Shown here: one piece after another, positions 18,295-30,518 of the stretch
How the letters are laid out: each line of letters begins with the position of its first letter
How positions within the stretch are numbered: the first letter of the stretch is position 1
Assembly (NCBI GenBank): GCA_012521315.1
Contig: JAAYMP010000163.1
Location: 1 to 44,672 of the forward strand
Direction of reading: 5' to 3'
Source: Bacillota bacterium
GTDB lineage: Bacteria > Bacillota > UBA4882 > UBA10575
Length of the DNA stretch: 44,672 nucleotides
Notes under the pieces: model-generated
Database searches by the model: none
The model's input: only the letters and a program-made list of their open reading frames with translations
What the model was told of the DNA's origin: nothing
Program-made: the position numbers and the translations under genes

Positions 18295-18344
18295 TTCCGA
18301 TCCCTTATCTTCGCGCGGAAGTGTCTTTCCCATCTTATTTCAGG

Positions 18345-18373
18345 AAAAATAAGACGTGCCCCGAAAGGCACGT
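18345..18373 (-). terminator. Rho-independent terminator downstream of jag
   Basis: Reverse strand ACGTGCC-TTTCGG-GGCACGT followed by CTTATTTTT. Confidence 0.7.
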
Positions 18374-18386
18374 GTGCGTCCTCAGG

Positions 18387-19016
18387 CTAGCGTGTCGTCT
18401 TTGGGGAGATCACCACGCGCCGGTAGGGTTCCTCTCCTTCGCTGTGCGTAACCACTTCTTTATTATTTTGTAAGGTCAAATGGATGATCCGTCGTTCTTG
18501 TGGGGTCATCGGACTTAAAATCTCTTTCTTTCCTTTTCTTTTTACCCGTTCCGCCGCGCTTTGGGCCAGCCGTTTTAAATTCTCTTCCCGGCGTTTCCGG
18601 TAACCACCGACGTCAATAATGACCCGGTCTCCGTCTTCACTATCTTTGTGAACCGCCAGATTGACGATATACTGAAGGGCATTGAGAGTTTGGCCATGAC
18701 GACCGATCAGGCGTCCCAGATCATCCCCGTTGATATTGAGGATTACGTAACCCGGGCGCTTGAAGATTTCGACCTGGGCAAAGATCCCCATATTAACCAA
18801 TAGTTCCCGTAAAAAACGGACGGCCTTTTGGGCCAGTTCTTCTTTGATCGTGGCTCGAATTTTCACCCGGTTTACATTCAATAAACCTAAAAAACTCTTG
18901 CTCGAGGTTTCTTCCAAGACTTCCACTTTGACTTTGCTCTCATCGACATTCAGTTCTTTCAGGGCCAATTCCAAAGCTTCTTCTTTCGTTTTCGCGACAA
19001 TCTCCACCGATCTCAT
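18387..19016 (-). CDS. jag: Jag/KhpB RNA-binding protein (Jag-N, KH, R3H)
   Basis: EIVAKTKEEALELALKELN, YVILNINGDDLGRLIGRHGQTLNALQYIVNLAVHK, RRIIHLTLQNNKEVVTHSEGEEPYRRVVISPK. Confidence 0.93.
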   Translation of the reverse strand: MRSVEIVAKTKEEALELALKELNVDESKVKVEVLEETSSKSFLGLLNVNRVKIRATIKEELAQKAVRFLRELLVNMGIFAQVEIFKRPGYVILNINGDDLGRLIGRHGQTLNALQYIVNLAVHKDSEDGDRVIIDVGGYRKRREENLKRLAQSAAERVKRKGKKEILSPMTPQERRIIHLTLQNNKEVVTHSEGEEPYRRVVISPKTTR

Positions 19017-19053
19017 TGCGCTTAACCTCCTTAGGAGCCCAGAGCTTAATCTC

Positions 19054-19710
19054 TTATTTTATTTCGGGTTGTTCCTGACGAATAAAGAACTTGGTAATAA
19101 CCCACTGTTGGATAATTCCAAATACCGTGCTGGCCACCCAGTAAAGACCGATCCCCGCTTCAAGATTGAAAGTCATAAAACCGATCACCGCCGGCATCAC
19201 GTACATCAAAGTGCTTTGGGAAGGATCGGTCGCCGACACGGTCGTCATCTTCTGTTGTAAATACGAGGTCAAGCCGGAGACCACCGCCAGCAGCCAGTAA
19301 CTGCTTTTCTTCGTCAACTCCATCGTTAAAAAATAGGCGTTGGTAAAATCGAGATTGTAGTTGCCCGGCGTCCGTAGAACATTGAATAAGGCGAGCAAAA
19401 CCGGTAGTTGCAAAAGCAGGGGCAGACACCCGCCAAAGGGGTTAACTTTGTTTTTCTGGTAAAGTTCCATTATTTTGCGTTGTTGTTCCTCCGGATCATT
19501 CTTATATTTCTCCTGGATCTTTTTCATCTCCGGCTGAATCTTTTTGAGTCCTTCCATGGAACGGATCTGGCTAAGGGAGAGCGGAAATAAAATCACTTTT
19601 ACGAAAAGGGTTAAAAAGATGATCGCCATTCCCCACCCTACGCCGAGGGTATCGTGGAAAAAAACCAATATATTAGCCATCAACGAGGATATTAAGCCCA
19701 TCGTCCACAC
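19054..19710 (-). CDS. yidC: Membrane insertase YidC/OxaA family
   Basis: GWGMAIIFLTLFVKVILFPLSLSQIRSMEGLKKIQPEMKKIQEKYKNDPEEQQRKIMELYQKNKVNPFGGCLPLLLQLPVLLALFNVLR. Confidence 0.95.
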   Translation of the reverse strand: MWTMGLISSLMANILVFFHDTLGVGWGMAIIFLTLFVKVILFPLSLSQIRSMEGLKKIQPEMKKIQEKYKNDPEEQQRKIMELYQKNKVNPFGGCLPLLLQLPVLLALFNVLRTPGNYNLDFTNAYFLTMELTKKSSYWLLAVVSGLTSYLQQKMTTVSATDPSQSTLMYVMPAVIGFMTFNLEAGIGLYWVASTVFGIIQQWVITKFFIRQEQPEIK

Positions 19711-19875
19711 CTTTCTCTTTTCTCAAATTTTTAGGAAAAAAATAGGTATAAAGAGATTATTAAAACCGCATTAGACCTTATTCTCTCTCCGCTAGCGAAT
19801 TCCTCTTCCATATTTTCTCACACCAACCGCAAATTATAACCCGGAGCCGGGCTGGCGTAAAGCCCATAGCTTTTT

Positions 19876-19905
19876 CCTAAAAATAAAAGGGCTAAAAGCC
19901 CCTTT
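19876..19905 (-). terminator. Candidate terminator overlapping the yidD stop
   Basis: Reverse strand AAAGGGGCTTTTAGCCCTTTTATTTTT (one bulge). Confidence 0.5.
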
Positions 19906-20158
19906 TGTGCCGGAAGACGCCTTTCCACCCCGGCCATGCGTCCGGAACCTGATCCACCGCCCCCTGACTCCAAGGGTGACAGGATAAAAGACGAGCAATC
20001 CCAAGGATCGTGCCGCGGGCAACGCCAAAACGGTTAAGCGCTTCGATGGTATACTGAGAACAGCTGGGATAATACCGGCATCGATAAGCCGGCGGTTTAA
20101 GCGGCGATAAAAATCGCTGGTAAAATCGGATTAATAGAATCAATAGCTTTCGTATCAT
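19892..20158 (-). CDS. yidD: Membrane protein insertion efficiency factor YidD
   Basis: LIRFYQRFLSPLKPPAYRCRYYPSCSQYTIEALNRFGVARGTILGIARLLSCHPWSQGAVDQVP. Confidence 0.95.
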   Translation of the reverse strand: MIRKLLILLIRFYQRFLSPLKPPAYRCRYYPSCSQYTIEALNRFGVARGTILGIARLLSCHPWSQGAVDQVPDAWPGWKGVFRHKRGF

Positions 20159-20505
20159 TTCTCTTGGGTTAGTAATCCTGCTTTCCCCAAAAGATCTTCA
20201 AGCGCAGCGGCGAGGGCGGCGTAGTCCATCTGGCCCGCTTTTTCGCGGGCGATGATGATCACCGAACATCCCCTCGCCACCCGGTCTTGCATTGTGTAAA
20301 AGACATTCTTTAACTGTCTCTTGATCCGGTTGCGCCGGACCGCTGAACCTAGTTTTTTGCCAACACAAAAAGCTACTTTTAATAAACCTTGGTTTTTAGA
20401 GGCCGGACAGCTATAAAGCACCAAAATGGAGTTGGCATAGGAGCGCCCGTTTTTAAAGGTCTCTTGGAATTCCCAGTTTTTTTTTAGGGTTTGGAAAGGT
20501 TTCAT
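20155..20505 (-). CDS. rnpA: Ribonuclease P protein component
   Basis: NGRSYANSILVLYSCP, VAFCVGKKLGSAVRRNRIKRQLKNVF; between rpmH and yidD. Confidence 0.95.
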   Translation of the reverse strand: MKPFQTLKKNWEFQETFKNGRSYANSILVLYSCPASKNQGLLKVAFCVGKKLGSAVRRNRIKRQLKNVFYTMQDRVARGCSVIIIAREKAGQMDYAALAAALEDLLGKAGLLTQEK

Positions 20506-20506
20506 T

Positions 20507-20641
20507 TTAGGCCGATAAAACCTTTCTCCCTTTTGCCCGCCGCCTTTTAATCACCTGTTGCCCACCGCGGGTGGACATCCTGACCAAAAAACCGATCCTT
20601 CTTTTTCGCTTCAAATTGTTGGGCTGAAATGTTCTTTTCAC
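20507..20641 (-). CDS. rpmH: 50S ribosomal protein L34
   Basis: Reverse-strand translation (GTG start) [44 protein letters not shown], 44 aa; missed by the ORF track because of its length. Confidence 0.96.
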   Translation of the reverse strand: MKRTFQPNNLKRKRRIGFLVRMSTRGGQQVIKRRRAKGRKVLSA

Positions 20642-20678
20642 TTTGCTCACCTCGCTTTGGGCTTTTTTGTCCGAGTTT

Positions 20679-20707
20679 ATTATATTTAGGTCTTACCAGG
20701 TTGTCAA
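20679..20707 (-). promoter_or_regulatory. Consensus sigma-A promoter for rpmH operon (TTGACA-N17-TATAAT)
   Basis: Reverse strand TTGACA ACCTGGTAAGACCTAAA TATAAT just upstream of rpmH. Confidence 0.85.
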
Positions 20708-20723
20708 TATTTCTTCCGGAATG

Positions 20724-21048
20724 TTATCCACATTTCCTTCCCTGGAGCCGTTTTTGACCGCAAGTTTTCTCCAGAAAGGTTTTTTTCGCTTTTTTTGCAT
20801 CTTTGTTGGGTTTGTCAAAGCCGCAAGAATTTGGTATCATTAACATCGCGTTTCACTTTATCCACAATCCCCCCTTTTTTTTTGGGGATAATGTTGATAA
20901 CTCTTTCAATCTCCCGTACCTTTTGGTAGTGCGTTCGTTCTGATCTTCTTTTTTTCGCCTTTTCACACCGCGGCCAAAACTTTGCCGTTTCTAGTGTTGC
21001 CGCCTTTATCCTCATTTTATTCACAGGTTATACACAGCTTGTGGATAT
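20724..21048 (+). promoter_or_regulatory. oriC: oriC part 1: DnaA-box cluster upstream of dnaA
   Basis: TTATCCACA at 20724-20732 and 20858-20866; TTATTCACA 21017-21025; TTATACACA 21028-21036; near-match TGTGGATAT (minus) 21040-21048; relaxed TGTTGATAA 20892-20900. Confidence 0.9.
20812..20840 (+). promoter_or_regulatory. Candidate dnaA promoter (TTGTCA-N17-TATCAT)
   Basis: One mismatch in each hexamer and a 17-bp spacer, flanked by DnaA boxes. Confidence 0.5.
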
Positions 21049-21086
21049 GTATCTGTTTAAAAACTGTTTGAAAGGTGGGTGTGCCG

Positions 21087-22424
21087 GTGAACATAGAAGA
21101 ATTGGAAGTAATTTGGAGCAAGGTCCAGGAAGAAATGGAACCCATGATGACGAAGCCAAGTTACGAGACCTGGTTAAAACCAACAAAACCCTGGAAGATC
21201 GAAGAGGGCAGCTTATACATAGAGGTCCCCAACGAGTTTGCCCGTGATTTATTGGAAAGCCGCTACGCACCGTCAATTACGGCCTCTCTCCGGAAGTACC
21301 TCCCCGAAAATTTGCAACTCAAATTTATGATCTTAAAAAACACCACCAACACAACCGAGTTCAATACGGCAATTCCCAACAATTTTTCGGGTGAAGATAA
21401 CCTCTTGAATCTTAACCCGAAGTATACGTTTGAGTCTTTCGTGGTTGGGGACGGTAATCGTTTTGCCCATGCGGCTTCGTTGGCCGTCGCGGAAGCCCCG
21501 GCCCGCGCTTATAACCCTTTATTTATCTACGGCGGGGTCGGCCTAGGGAAAACCCACCTTATGCAGGCAATTGGCCATTTTGTAGTGGAAAACAACCCTT
21601 ACTATAAGGTGGTTTACGTCTCGTCGGAGAAATTTACCAACGAGTTGATTAACGCCATCCAAAAAAACAAAACCGTTGGTTTCCGGGCCAAATACCGGAC
21701 CGTCGACTTATTACTGGTGGATGACATCCAGTTCCTCGCGGGAAAAGAAAGTACGCAGGAGGAATTCTTCCATACCTTTAATGCCCTCTACGAAGCCAGT
21801 AAACAGATTGTCATCTCCAGCGACCGCCCACCGAAGGAGATCCCCACTCTGGAAGATCGTCTCCGTTCCCGTTTCGAATGGGGATTAATCACCGATATTC
21901 AAGCGCCGGATTTAGAGACCAGAATCGCCATCTTACAAAAGAAAGCTGCGTCCGAGAGATGGAAACTCCCAAATGACGTGGTTGTTTATATTGCCAACCT
22001 GATCAATTCGAACATTCGTGAACTGGAAGGCGCGCTTATTCGGGTCATTGCCTATTCTTCTTTAACGAAACGGGAGATCAACATCGACCTGGCGGAAGAA
22101 GTACTCCGGGATATAATCTCCACGCAGCAAACAACCAGAATAACGATCTCCCTCATCCAACAGGCGGTGGCGGAGTATTTTAACCTGTCCGTTGATGATC
22201 TAATATCAAAACGGCGCACCCAGAACATTGCTTTACCGCGGCAGATCGCCATGTACCTCGCCCGTGAATTAACCGATTATTCCTTACCAAAGATTGGTGA
22301 AGAATTTGGCGGTCGTGATCACACCACCGTGATGCACGGTTGTGAACGGGTTAAAGAAGCAATGGGGATTGACCCCCTTGTCAATCAGGCGATCAAAGAT
22401 TTAACCCAACAACTAAAAAAATAA
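21087..22424 (+). CDS. dnaA: Chromosomal replication initiator protein DnaA
   Basis: [65 protein letters not shown] 21087 start preferred over the ORF-track start 21075. Confidence 0.97.
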   Translation: MNIEELEVIWSKVQEEMEPMMTKPSYETWLKPTKPWKIEEGSLYIEVPNEFARDLLESRYAPSITASLRKYLPENLQLKFMILKNTTNTTEFNTAIPNNFSGEDNLLNLNPKYTFESFVVGDGNRFAHAASLAVAEAPARAYNPLFIYGGVGLGKTHLMQAIGHFVVENNPYYKVVYVSSEKFTNELINAIQKNKTVGFRAKYRTVDLLLVDDIQFLAGKESTQEEFFHTFNALYEASKQIVISSDRPPKEIPTLEDRLRSRFEWGLITDIQAPDLETRIAILQKKAASERWKLPNDVVVYIANLINSNIRELEGALIRVIAYSSLTKREINIDLAEEVLRDIISTQQTTRITISLIQQAVAEYFNLSVDDLISKRRTQNIALPRQIAMYLARELTDYSLPKIGEEFGGRDHTTVMHGCERVKEAMGIDPLVNQAIKDLTQQLKK

Positions 22425-22489
22425 ATAATAAAAAAAGGACAACCTGTGGTTAACTTGTTGACGGGCTTGGGGAAAAACTGTTTATAAGC

Positions 22490-22636
22490 TTATCCACAAT
22501 CCACTTTTAACTGTTGATATGTTGGAAGTGTTGATAAGTAACCCCTTCTTCCACAGGTTGTTTTGGTGTTAAATCCCCTTTTGAGCAGAACGGAAAGGAA
22601 TTATCCACATGTTCTGGTATACTATTACTACGGCTA
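22490..22636 (+). promoter_or_regulatory. oriC: oriC part 2: DnaA boxes and candidate unwinding element between dnaA and dnaN
   Basis: TTATCCACA at 22490-22498 and 22601-22609; relaxed TGTTGATAA 22529-22537; then CTATTACTACGGCTA at 22622-22636 and an AT-rich tract to ~22680. Confidence 0.85.
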
Positions 22637-22716
22637 TTTTTTCTTTTTACTTTCTTCTCTTTTTTATTATTACTAGTTCCCGTCGATAACCCAATCCCGT
22701 TAAGGAGGTTAAGGAG

Positions 22717-23850
22717 ATGAAATTGTTTTGTTCCCGCGATGAATTGGTCCGCTCGTTACAAATTGCCACCCGGGTTTTACCGGCCAAGACCAGTATTCCC
22801 ATTCTAAACGGGATCGTCTTGGAAACCAGAGACGATCAGTTGTTCTGTTTTGCCAGTGATTTGGAGAATGGGATTGAGGTTAAAGTTCCCGAAGTGACCA
22901 TTATCACCCCCGGACGCGTCGTCCTTAGTGGACGGACCTTCTATGATGTGATCCGGCACTTGCCGCCCGGCCGTATTGAAATGGGGATTGAGGGTAATGC
23001 TTTCACCATCAAAACAACCAGTACTTTTTTTAACTTAAATGTCTTACCCGCCGAAGAATACCCGGCTGTGCCCGAAGGCTTAAAAAGAATCCATCATTAC
23101 CTGGAAGAACAAACCGGACTCCAAGGGGAGGAGATCCTTTTCTCTTTGGAAGCTCCTGTTTTTGAGGAAGCAGTCCGGCAAAGCGTCTATGCCACGGCGC
23201 CCAATGATTCCCGTCCGTTCCTATCAAGTATTCTTTGGGAATTTAACGCGGACCGCTTAAGGCTGGTGGCGACGGATATTAACCGTTTGGTGGTAAAGGA
23301 TCTAAGGATCATCGGGAACAGCGAAGACAGTTTTCTGGTTCCGGTCAAATCCCTGCGGGAAATGGCGGGGATCTTTGGCCATCCCGAGGAAGAGATCACT
23401 TTTTTCCTGATTAATAGGCAGTTATATGCGGTGACGAAGGGGATCCTTTATTATACGCGGCTGATCAACGCCCAATTTCCCCGCTATGAACAGGTGATTC
23501 CCAAAAGTTTTGACGGTGAAGCCCGTTTACAGCGCACCCCCTTGCTTAATTCGTTGAGCAGAAGTTTACTGATTGATAAAGCGGTCAAACTTAGTTTTGC
23601 CCCCGACGGTCTCACCATCTTTGCGATGGATCCGGAACTCGGACAGTTTAATGAGGTCGTAAGCTGTTCGTACGAAGGCGAATCCTTTGCGATCGGTTTT
23701 AATGCCCAATTTATCATTGATTTTCTAAAAGCGGTGGACCAAGAGGAGATCGTGTTCCACCTTTCCGCCGGGATGAAAGCATCGGTCTTACAGGTAAAAG
23801 ACTTAACATCCTATACTTATGTCCTGATGCCGTTACGCCTCAACTATTGA
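22717..23850 (+). CDS. dnaN: DNA polymerase III subunit beta (sliding clamp)
   Basis: MKLFCSRDELVRSLQIATRVLPAKTSIPILNGIVLET...VLMPLRLNY, after dnaA. Confidence 0.97.
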   Translation: MKLFCSRDELVRSLQIATRVLPAKTSIPILNGIVLETRDDQLFCFASDLENGIEVKVPEVTIITPGRVVLSGRTFYDVIRHLPPGRIEMGIEGNAFTIKTTSTFFNLNVLPAEEYPAVPEGLKRIHHYLEEQTGLQGEEILFSLEAPVFEEAVRQSVYATAPNDSRPFLSSILWEFNADRLRLVATDINRLVVKDLRIIGNSEDSFLVPVKSLREMAGIFGHPEEEITFFLINRQLYAVTKGILYYTRLINAQFPRYEQVIPKSFDGEARLQRTPLLNSLSRSLLIDKAVKLSFAPDGLTIFAMDPELGQFNEVVSCSYEGESFAIGFNAQFIIDFLKAVDQEEIVFHLSAGMKASVLQVKDLTSYTYVLMPLRLNY

Positions 23851-23876
23851 GTATAAAGGGGAGAAGGAGCGGGGGA

Positions 23877-24128
23877 ATGGAAACCACCATTGTGCAAGCG
23901 GAGACGATCCGCCTTGAACAGTTTTTAAAGTTTGCCGGCGTGGTGATGACCGGTGGGGAAGCAAAACGGTTAATCCAGGCGGGAATGGTGAAGGTGAACG
24001 GCGCGACGGAACGGCGCAGGGGCCGTCAATTACGCGACCATGATGTGGTGACAATGCCCGACGGTTTGCAACTCTTAGTTCGGGTTAAGGGAGAAGAACG
24101 TGCATTTAAAGAAGATCAGGATCAATAA
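23877..24128 (+). CDS. S4-domain RNA-binding protein (YaaA-like)
   Basis: ETIRLEQFLKFAGVVMTGGEAKRLIQAGMVKVNGATERRRGRQLRDHDVV; position dnaN-yaaA-recF. Confidence 0.9.
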   Translation: METTIVQAETIRLEQFLKFAGVVMTGGEAKRLIQAGMVKVNGATERRRGRQLRDHDVVTMPDGLQLLVRVKGEERAFKEDQDQ

Positions 24129-25209
24129 CTTTCGAAACTACGATCACGCTGAAGTGGAGTTGGTGCCCGGTCTCAATATTTTGTGTGGGAAAAATGGCCA
24201 AGGGAAAACCAACTTTTTGGAGGCGGTGGCCTTTTTAACTTTGGGCCGTTCCTTCCGGACCAGTCGGGATGAGGATCTAATTAAAGAGGATAAAAAAGGT
24301 TTTTATCTAAAAGGAGAATTCCAAAGCAATGAAGAAAACCTCATCCTTGAGGTTGGTAACGCGCTGGACCGTGTGGTGGTGAAAGTTAACCGCGTGGTTC
24401 ATAGAACCAAAAAGGAGCTGTTCGGGCGGGTCCGGACCGTTGTTTTTACCCCCGAAGATCTGCAGATCATTAAAGGCGGTCCCGAAAAACGCCGGGAGTT
24501 TCTTGATCTTTACCTGGCACAGGCTTATCCTGACTACCGCCAGGTTTATCTCCGTTTTTACCGGACATTATACCAGCGGAATGCCCTGCTGAAAAATTTT
24601 AGGGAAGGGTACCACGATTATAACCAGTTGGAAGTCTGGACCAACCATCTGGTGGAGGAAGGGAGCCGGGTTGTGCTCTTTCGCCAGCAGGCACTGGGCG
24701 AGCTTAATCCATGGATCAACCATTACCACCAGATAATGAGTAATGACCGGGAGACCCTGGGTTGTGCCTATAAATTCGGCCGCGATCTCTTTCAGGAACT
24801 TGATTTAGTAAGGATTCGCGAGCAGTTCCGGCGGCTGCTCCAGGTCCGCAGTGAAGAGGAGATCCGGCGCGGGTATACCCTGACCGGGCCCCACCGGGAT
24901 GATTTGCAAATTATGATGAACGACCGGTTTGAACTCCGTGTCTACGGTTCACAGGGTCAACAGCGGACCGCCGCCTTGGCGTTGAAACTGGCGATAGTGG
25001 ATCTGATCAAACAAAGACAGGGCGCGGCTCCCCTCTTATTGCTGGACGACGTCTTTTCCGAATTTGATAGTGAACGGAAGCGGGAATTGTTAAGTCTGCT
25101 TACGTCCGGAACCCAAACCATCCTTAGCACTACGGAGCTGAGCACAACCACGGCTTTTTCCGGGCCGTTAAAGTTATTCACGGTTGAAAGCGGAGTGATT
25201 AAAGATTAG
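24100..25209 (+). CDS. recF: DNA replication/repair protein RecF
   Basis: MHLKKIRINNFRNYDHAEVELVPGLNILCGKNGQGKTNFLEAVAFLTLGRSFRT; YGSQGQQRTAALALKLA; LLLLDDVFSEFD. Confidence 0.97.
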   Translation: MHLKKIRINNFRNYDHAEVELVPGLNILCGKNGQGKTNFLEAVAFLTLGRSFRTSRDEDLIKEDKKGFYLKGEFQSNEENLILEVGNALDRVVVKVNRVVHRTKKELFGRVRTVVFTPEDLQIIKGGPEKRREFLDLYLAQAYPDYRQVYLRFYRTLYQRNALLKNFREGYHDYNQLEVWTNHLVEEGSRVVLFRQQALGELNPWINHYHQIMSNDRETLGCAYKFGRDLFQELDLVRIREQFRRLLQVRSEEEIRRGYTLTGPHRDDLQIMMNDRFELRVYGSQGQQRTAALALKLAIVDLIKQRQGAAPLLLLDDVFSEFDSERKRELLSLLTSGTQTILSTTELSTTTAFSGPLKLFTVESGVIKD

Positions 25210-25234
25210 CCAGGTAACAACCCTCTCTGAGCTT

Positions 25235-25654
25235 GTGCGGGGTTTTGTCAAGAATTGGTTCCAAAAAGATCATGTCCAGACGGGACTGGCTTATTATTAT
25301 TGGCCGCAAGTTATTGGTGATACTTTAAGGGATAAAATAGAAGTGAGTCACGTAAAAAACGGAATCCTGTGGGTGAAAACTCCCGATCCGTCCCTTGCCC
25401 ATAATTTAAGCTTCTTTAAGAACGAGATTATCGCGAAATACCAATTTTTTTTGGGTAAAAACGTGATCCGGAATGTCCGGATTACCATTGGCGCTTCTTC
25501 GGGTCTTGACCAAAAAACGAAAAACGGGCAAACCAAGGCGGAAACGGTTCGGGTTTGCGATCTTTCCTTACCCGCAGCAATCGACGGGATTGCCGATCCC
25601 GCTTTGAAGCAGGCTTTTAGCCGTTTTTACTACGCGCACCAGGCACGGAAATAA
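25235..25654 (+). CDS. dciA: DUF721/DciA family protein
   Basis: YYYWPQVIGDTLRDKIEVSHVKNGILWVKTPDPSLAHNLSFFKNEIIAKYQFFLGKNVIRNVRITIG; downstream of recF. Start uncertain. Confidence 0.8.
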   Translation: MRGFVKNWFQKDHVQTGLAYYYWPQVIGDTLRDKIEVSHVKNGILWVKTPDPSLAHNLSFFKNEIIAKYQFFLGKNVIRNVRITIGASSGLDQKTKNGQTKAETVRVCDLSLPAAIDGIADPALKQAFSRFYYAHQARK

Positions 25655-25691
25655 AGTTTTGACCACGAAAGGCCGGGAAAGGGGGAGGCAG

Positions 25692-25937
25692 ATGTTTTTA
25701 CATTTGGGTGGGAATCAGATTATCAGTATCAATGAGATCATCATTGTAGAAAATTTAGAAAAAACGACGGCCACCTCGTTCCAAGAATGGTGGCAGCAGA
25801 GGGCGAAAACAGGCCTGGAAATAGTGGATAGTGGAGAGGGAAAACCAAAATCGGCGGTTTACACCGGACAGAAAATTATCCTCTCGCCGATCTCCGTTTA
25901 CACGCTGAAAAAACGGTCGGAACAGTTCACCGGTTAA
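25692..25937 (+). CDS. remB: Extracellular matrix regulator RemB-like (DUF370)
   Basis: MFLHLGGNQIISINEIIIVENLE...KSAVYTGQKIILSPISVYTLKKR; position recF-remB-gyrB. ATG 25692 start. Confidence 0.85.
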   Translation: MFLHLGGNQIISINEIIIVENLEKTTATSFQEWWQQRAKTGLEIVDSGEGKPKSAVYTGQKIILSPISVYTLKKRSEQFTG

Positions 25938-26043
25938 GTGTTGCGCGCGGCTTAAGCCCGGAAAGGCAGGGCGCGGGAGAAAAGGAAGGCGGCGCGCGTT
26001 AGATGCCGGGAGCAGCGGAGAGGAGAGGACCATTGACCAATAA

Positions 26044-27993
<1,950 letters not shown>

Positions 27994-28055
27994 ACCCCAA
28001 AGGACTCCGGGTATAGCGAAACAGGGAAAAGACAGGAGCCAATGGAGGGATTGTT

Positions 28056-30506
28056 TTGGCTGAAATTACCGAAGGAAAGATTGTTCCGATCAAAATTGAG
28101 CAAGAGATGAAACGCTCCTATCTGAGTTATGCGATGAGCGTGATTGTCGGCCGGGCGTTGCCGGATGTCCGGGACGGACTTAAGCCGGTTCACCGGCGCA
28201 TCCTTTATGGAATGTATGAATCGGGGACCACCCCGGATAAACCATATAAAAAATCCGCGCGGATTGTCGGTGACGTGATGGGGCGCTACCATCCCCATGG
28301 CGACGCGGCGATCTATGACTCCATCGTCCGGATGGCACAGGATTTCTCGTCCCGGGTCCCTTTGGTGGACGGCCACGGGAACTTTGGTTCGGTCGACGGG
28401 GATCCACCGGCGGCGATGCGTTACACCGAGATCCGCCTGTCCCCGCTGGCCGTCGAGATGTTGACGGATATTGAAAAAAAGACGGTCGATTTTATCCCTA
28501 ATTTTGACGGGAGCTTGGAAGAACCGGTGGTGCTGCCCAGCCGTTTCCCGAACCTGCTGGTCAACGGGGCGGCCGGGATTGCGGTTGGGATGGCCACCAA
28601 CATTCCCCCGCATAATCTGGGCGAAGTGATCGACGGCGCGGTGCTGTTGATTGATGATCCGGAAGCGGACACGGAAGCCCTGATGAAAGTGGTAAAAGGT
28701 CCGGACTTTCCGACGGGCGGGATAATTTTGGGCCGGGACGGGATCCGTGAGGCCTACCACACCGGGCGGGGCAGCATTAAAGTGCGGGCGAAGACCGGCA
28801 TCGAAACCCTGAGCAATGGAAAGAGCCAAATAGTCGTTACCGAACTCCCCTATCAAGTCAATAAAGCCCGGTTGATCGAGCGGATTGCCGATTTGGTGCG
28901 GAACAAGGAGATCGAGGGGATTACCGATCTCCGGGACGAATCGGACCGTTCCGGGCTGCGGATCGTCATTGAACTGAAACGGGATGCCAACCCGAATATC
29001 CTCCTGAATCAGCTGTATAAACATACCCAGTTGCAAGACACCTTCGGCGTCATTATGCTGGTTTTGGTCGATAACGAGCCGCGGGTGCTCGGACTGCGGG
29101 ACTTACTCGGTTATTATCTTGACCATCAAAAAGAGATTATTACCCGCCGGACCAGGTTTGACCTGGAAAAGGCCGAAGCCCGGGCCCACATCGTTGAAGG
29201 GCTCCGGATTGCCTTGGACCAGATTGACGCCGTGATTCAGGTGATTCGTTCTTCCCGGACGGTGGAGATCGCCCGCGACCGGTTGATGGCCAGTTTTGGG
29301 TTGTCAGAACGACAGGCCCAGGCGATTTTGGACATGCGCCTCCAGAGTTTGACCGGCCTGCAACGGGAGAAACTGGAGGAAGAATACGCCGAACTCCAGA
29401 AGACCATCGCCTACTACCGGGAACTGCTGGCGGATCCGGCGAAGATCATGGGGGTTGTCAAAAACGAACTTTTGGCGATCAAAGAAAAATACGCGGACCC
29501 GCGCCGGACTGAGATCGCCGCGAGTGAAGAGGAGATCTCGATCGAGGATCTGATCGCCGATGAAGACATCGTGGTGACGATCACCCACGATGGTTACATC
29601 AAACGTCTCCCGGTCTCCACTTACAAGAGCCAGCGGCGTGGCGGGAAGGGGATTACCGCGGTCAACACCAAAGAAGAAGACTTTGTTGAACATCTCTTCG
29701 TTACCTCCACCCACGACCATGTTTTGTTCTTTACCAACCAAGGGCGGGTCTACCAACTCCGCGGCTTTGATATTCCGGAAGCCTCGCGCCAAGCCCGGGG
29801 GATTGCCATTGTGAACTTGATTCCGTTGAACCCCGGGGAAAAAATCAATACCTATATCCCGGTGCAGGACTTCCGCACGGATCTCTTCCTGCTGATGTGT
29901 ACACGGAACGGTATTGTCAAGAAGACGCCCCTCTCCCAGTACGCCAATAACCGGCGAAGCGGGTTAATCGGGATCACCTTGGATGAAGGGGATGAACTGA
30001 TTGGTGTCCGGCGGACCGACGGCGAACGGGAGATTGTTATTTTCACCCGGCACGGTCAAGCCCTTCGTTTTTCCGAAACCGAAATTCGACCGCTGGGACG
30101 GATCGCCCGGGGGGTGAAGGGGATTAACCTACGACCGGGTGATCAAGTGGTCGGCATGGATGTGCTCCGGGAGAACGCGGAACTTTTGGTCATTACCGAG
30201 AATGGTTACGGCAAAAGGACCCCCTTTGATCAATACCGGATCCAAGCCCGGGGCGGCATCGGCATCAAAACCCTGAACCGGACCGGGAAAACGGGAGATG
30301 TGATCGGGGGTGGCGTGGTCTACCCGGAACACGAATTAATGTTGATTAACGCCAGCGGGTTGGTGATCCGGGTTAACGTCAGCGATATCTCCTCCATGGG
30401 CCGGAACACCCAAGGGGTTAAACTCATGCAACTGGAGGGGGACGACCGGATTGTCGCCGTGGCCAGGGTCGTCGGCAAGCAGGAAGAGGGCGAGGAAGGT
30501 GAATAG
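28056..30506 (+). CDS. gyrA: DNA gyrase subunit A
   Basis: [38 protein letters not shown]-terminal GyrA beta-propeller with QRRGGKGI box. Confidence 0.97.
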   Translation: MAEITEGKIVPIKIEQEMKRSYLSYAMSVIVGRALPDVRDGLKPVHRRILYGMYESGTTPDKPYKKSARIVGDVMGRYHPHGDAAIYDSIVRMAQDFSSRVPLVDGHGNFGSVDGDPPAAMRYTEIRLSPLAVEMLTDIEKKTVDFIPNFDGSLEEPVVLPSRFPNLLVNGAAGIAVGMATNIPPHNLGEVIDGAVLLIDDPEADTEALMKVVKGPDFPTGGIILGRDGIREAYHTGRGSIKVRAKTGIETLSNGKSQIVVTELPYQVNKARLIERIADLVRNKEIEGITDLRDESDRSGLRIVIELKRDANPNILLNQLYKHTQLQDTFGVIMLVLVDNEPRVLGLRDLLGYYLDHQKEIITRRTRFDLEKAEARAHIVEGLRIALDQIDAVIQVIRSSRTVEIARDRLMASFGLSERQAQAILDMRLQSLTGLQREKLEEEYAELQKTIAYYRELLADPAKIMGVVKNELLAIKEKYADPRRTEIAASEEEISIEDLIADEDIVVTITHDGYIKRLPVSTYKSQRRGGKGITAVNTKEEDFVEHLFVTSTHDHVLFFTNQGRVYQLRGFDIPEASRQARGIAIVNLIPLNPGEKINTYIPVQDFRTDLFLLMCTRNGIVKKTPLSQYANNRRSGLIGITLDEGDELIGVRRTDGEREIVIFTRHGQALRFSETEIRPLGRIARGVKGINLRPGDQVVGMDVLRENAELLVITENGYGKRTPFDQYRIQARGGIGIKTLNRTGKTGDVIGGGVVYPEHELMLINASGLVIRVNVSDISSMGRNTQGVKLMQLEGDDRIVAVARVVGKQEEGEEGE

Positions 30507-30518
30507 CGGGGTGAAGCA

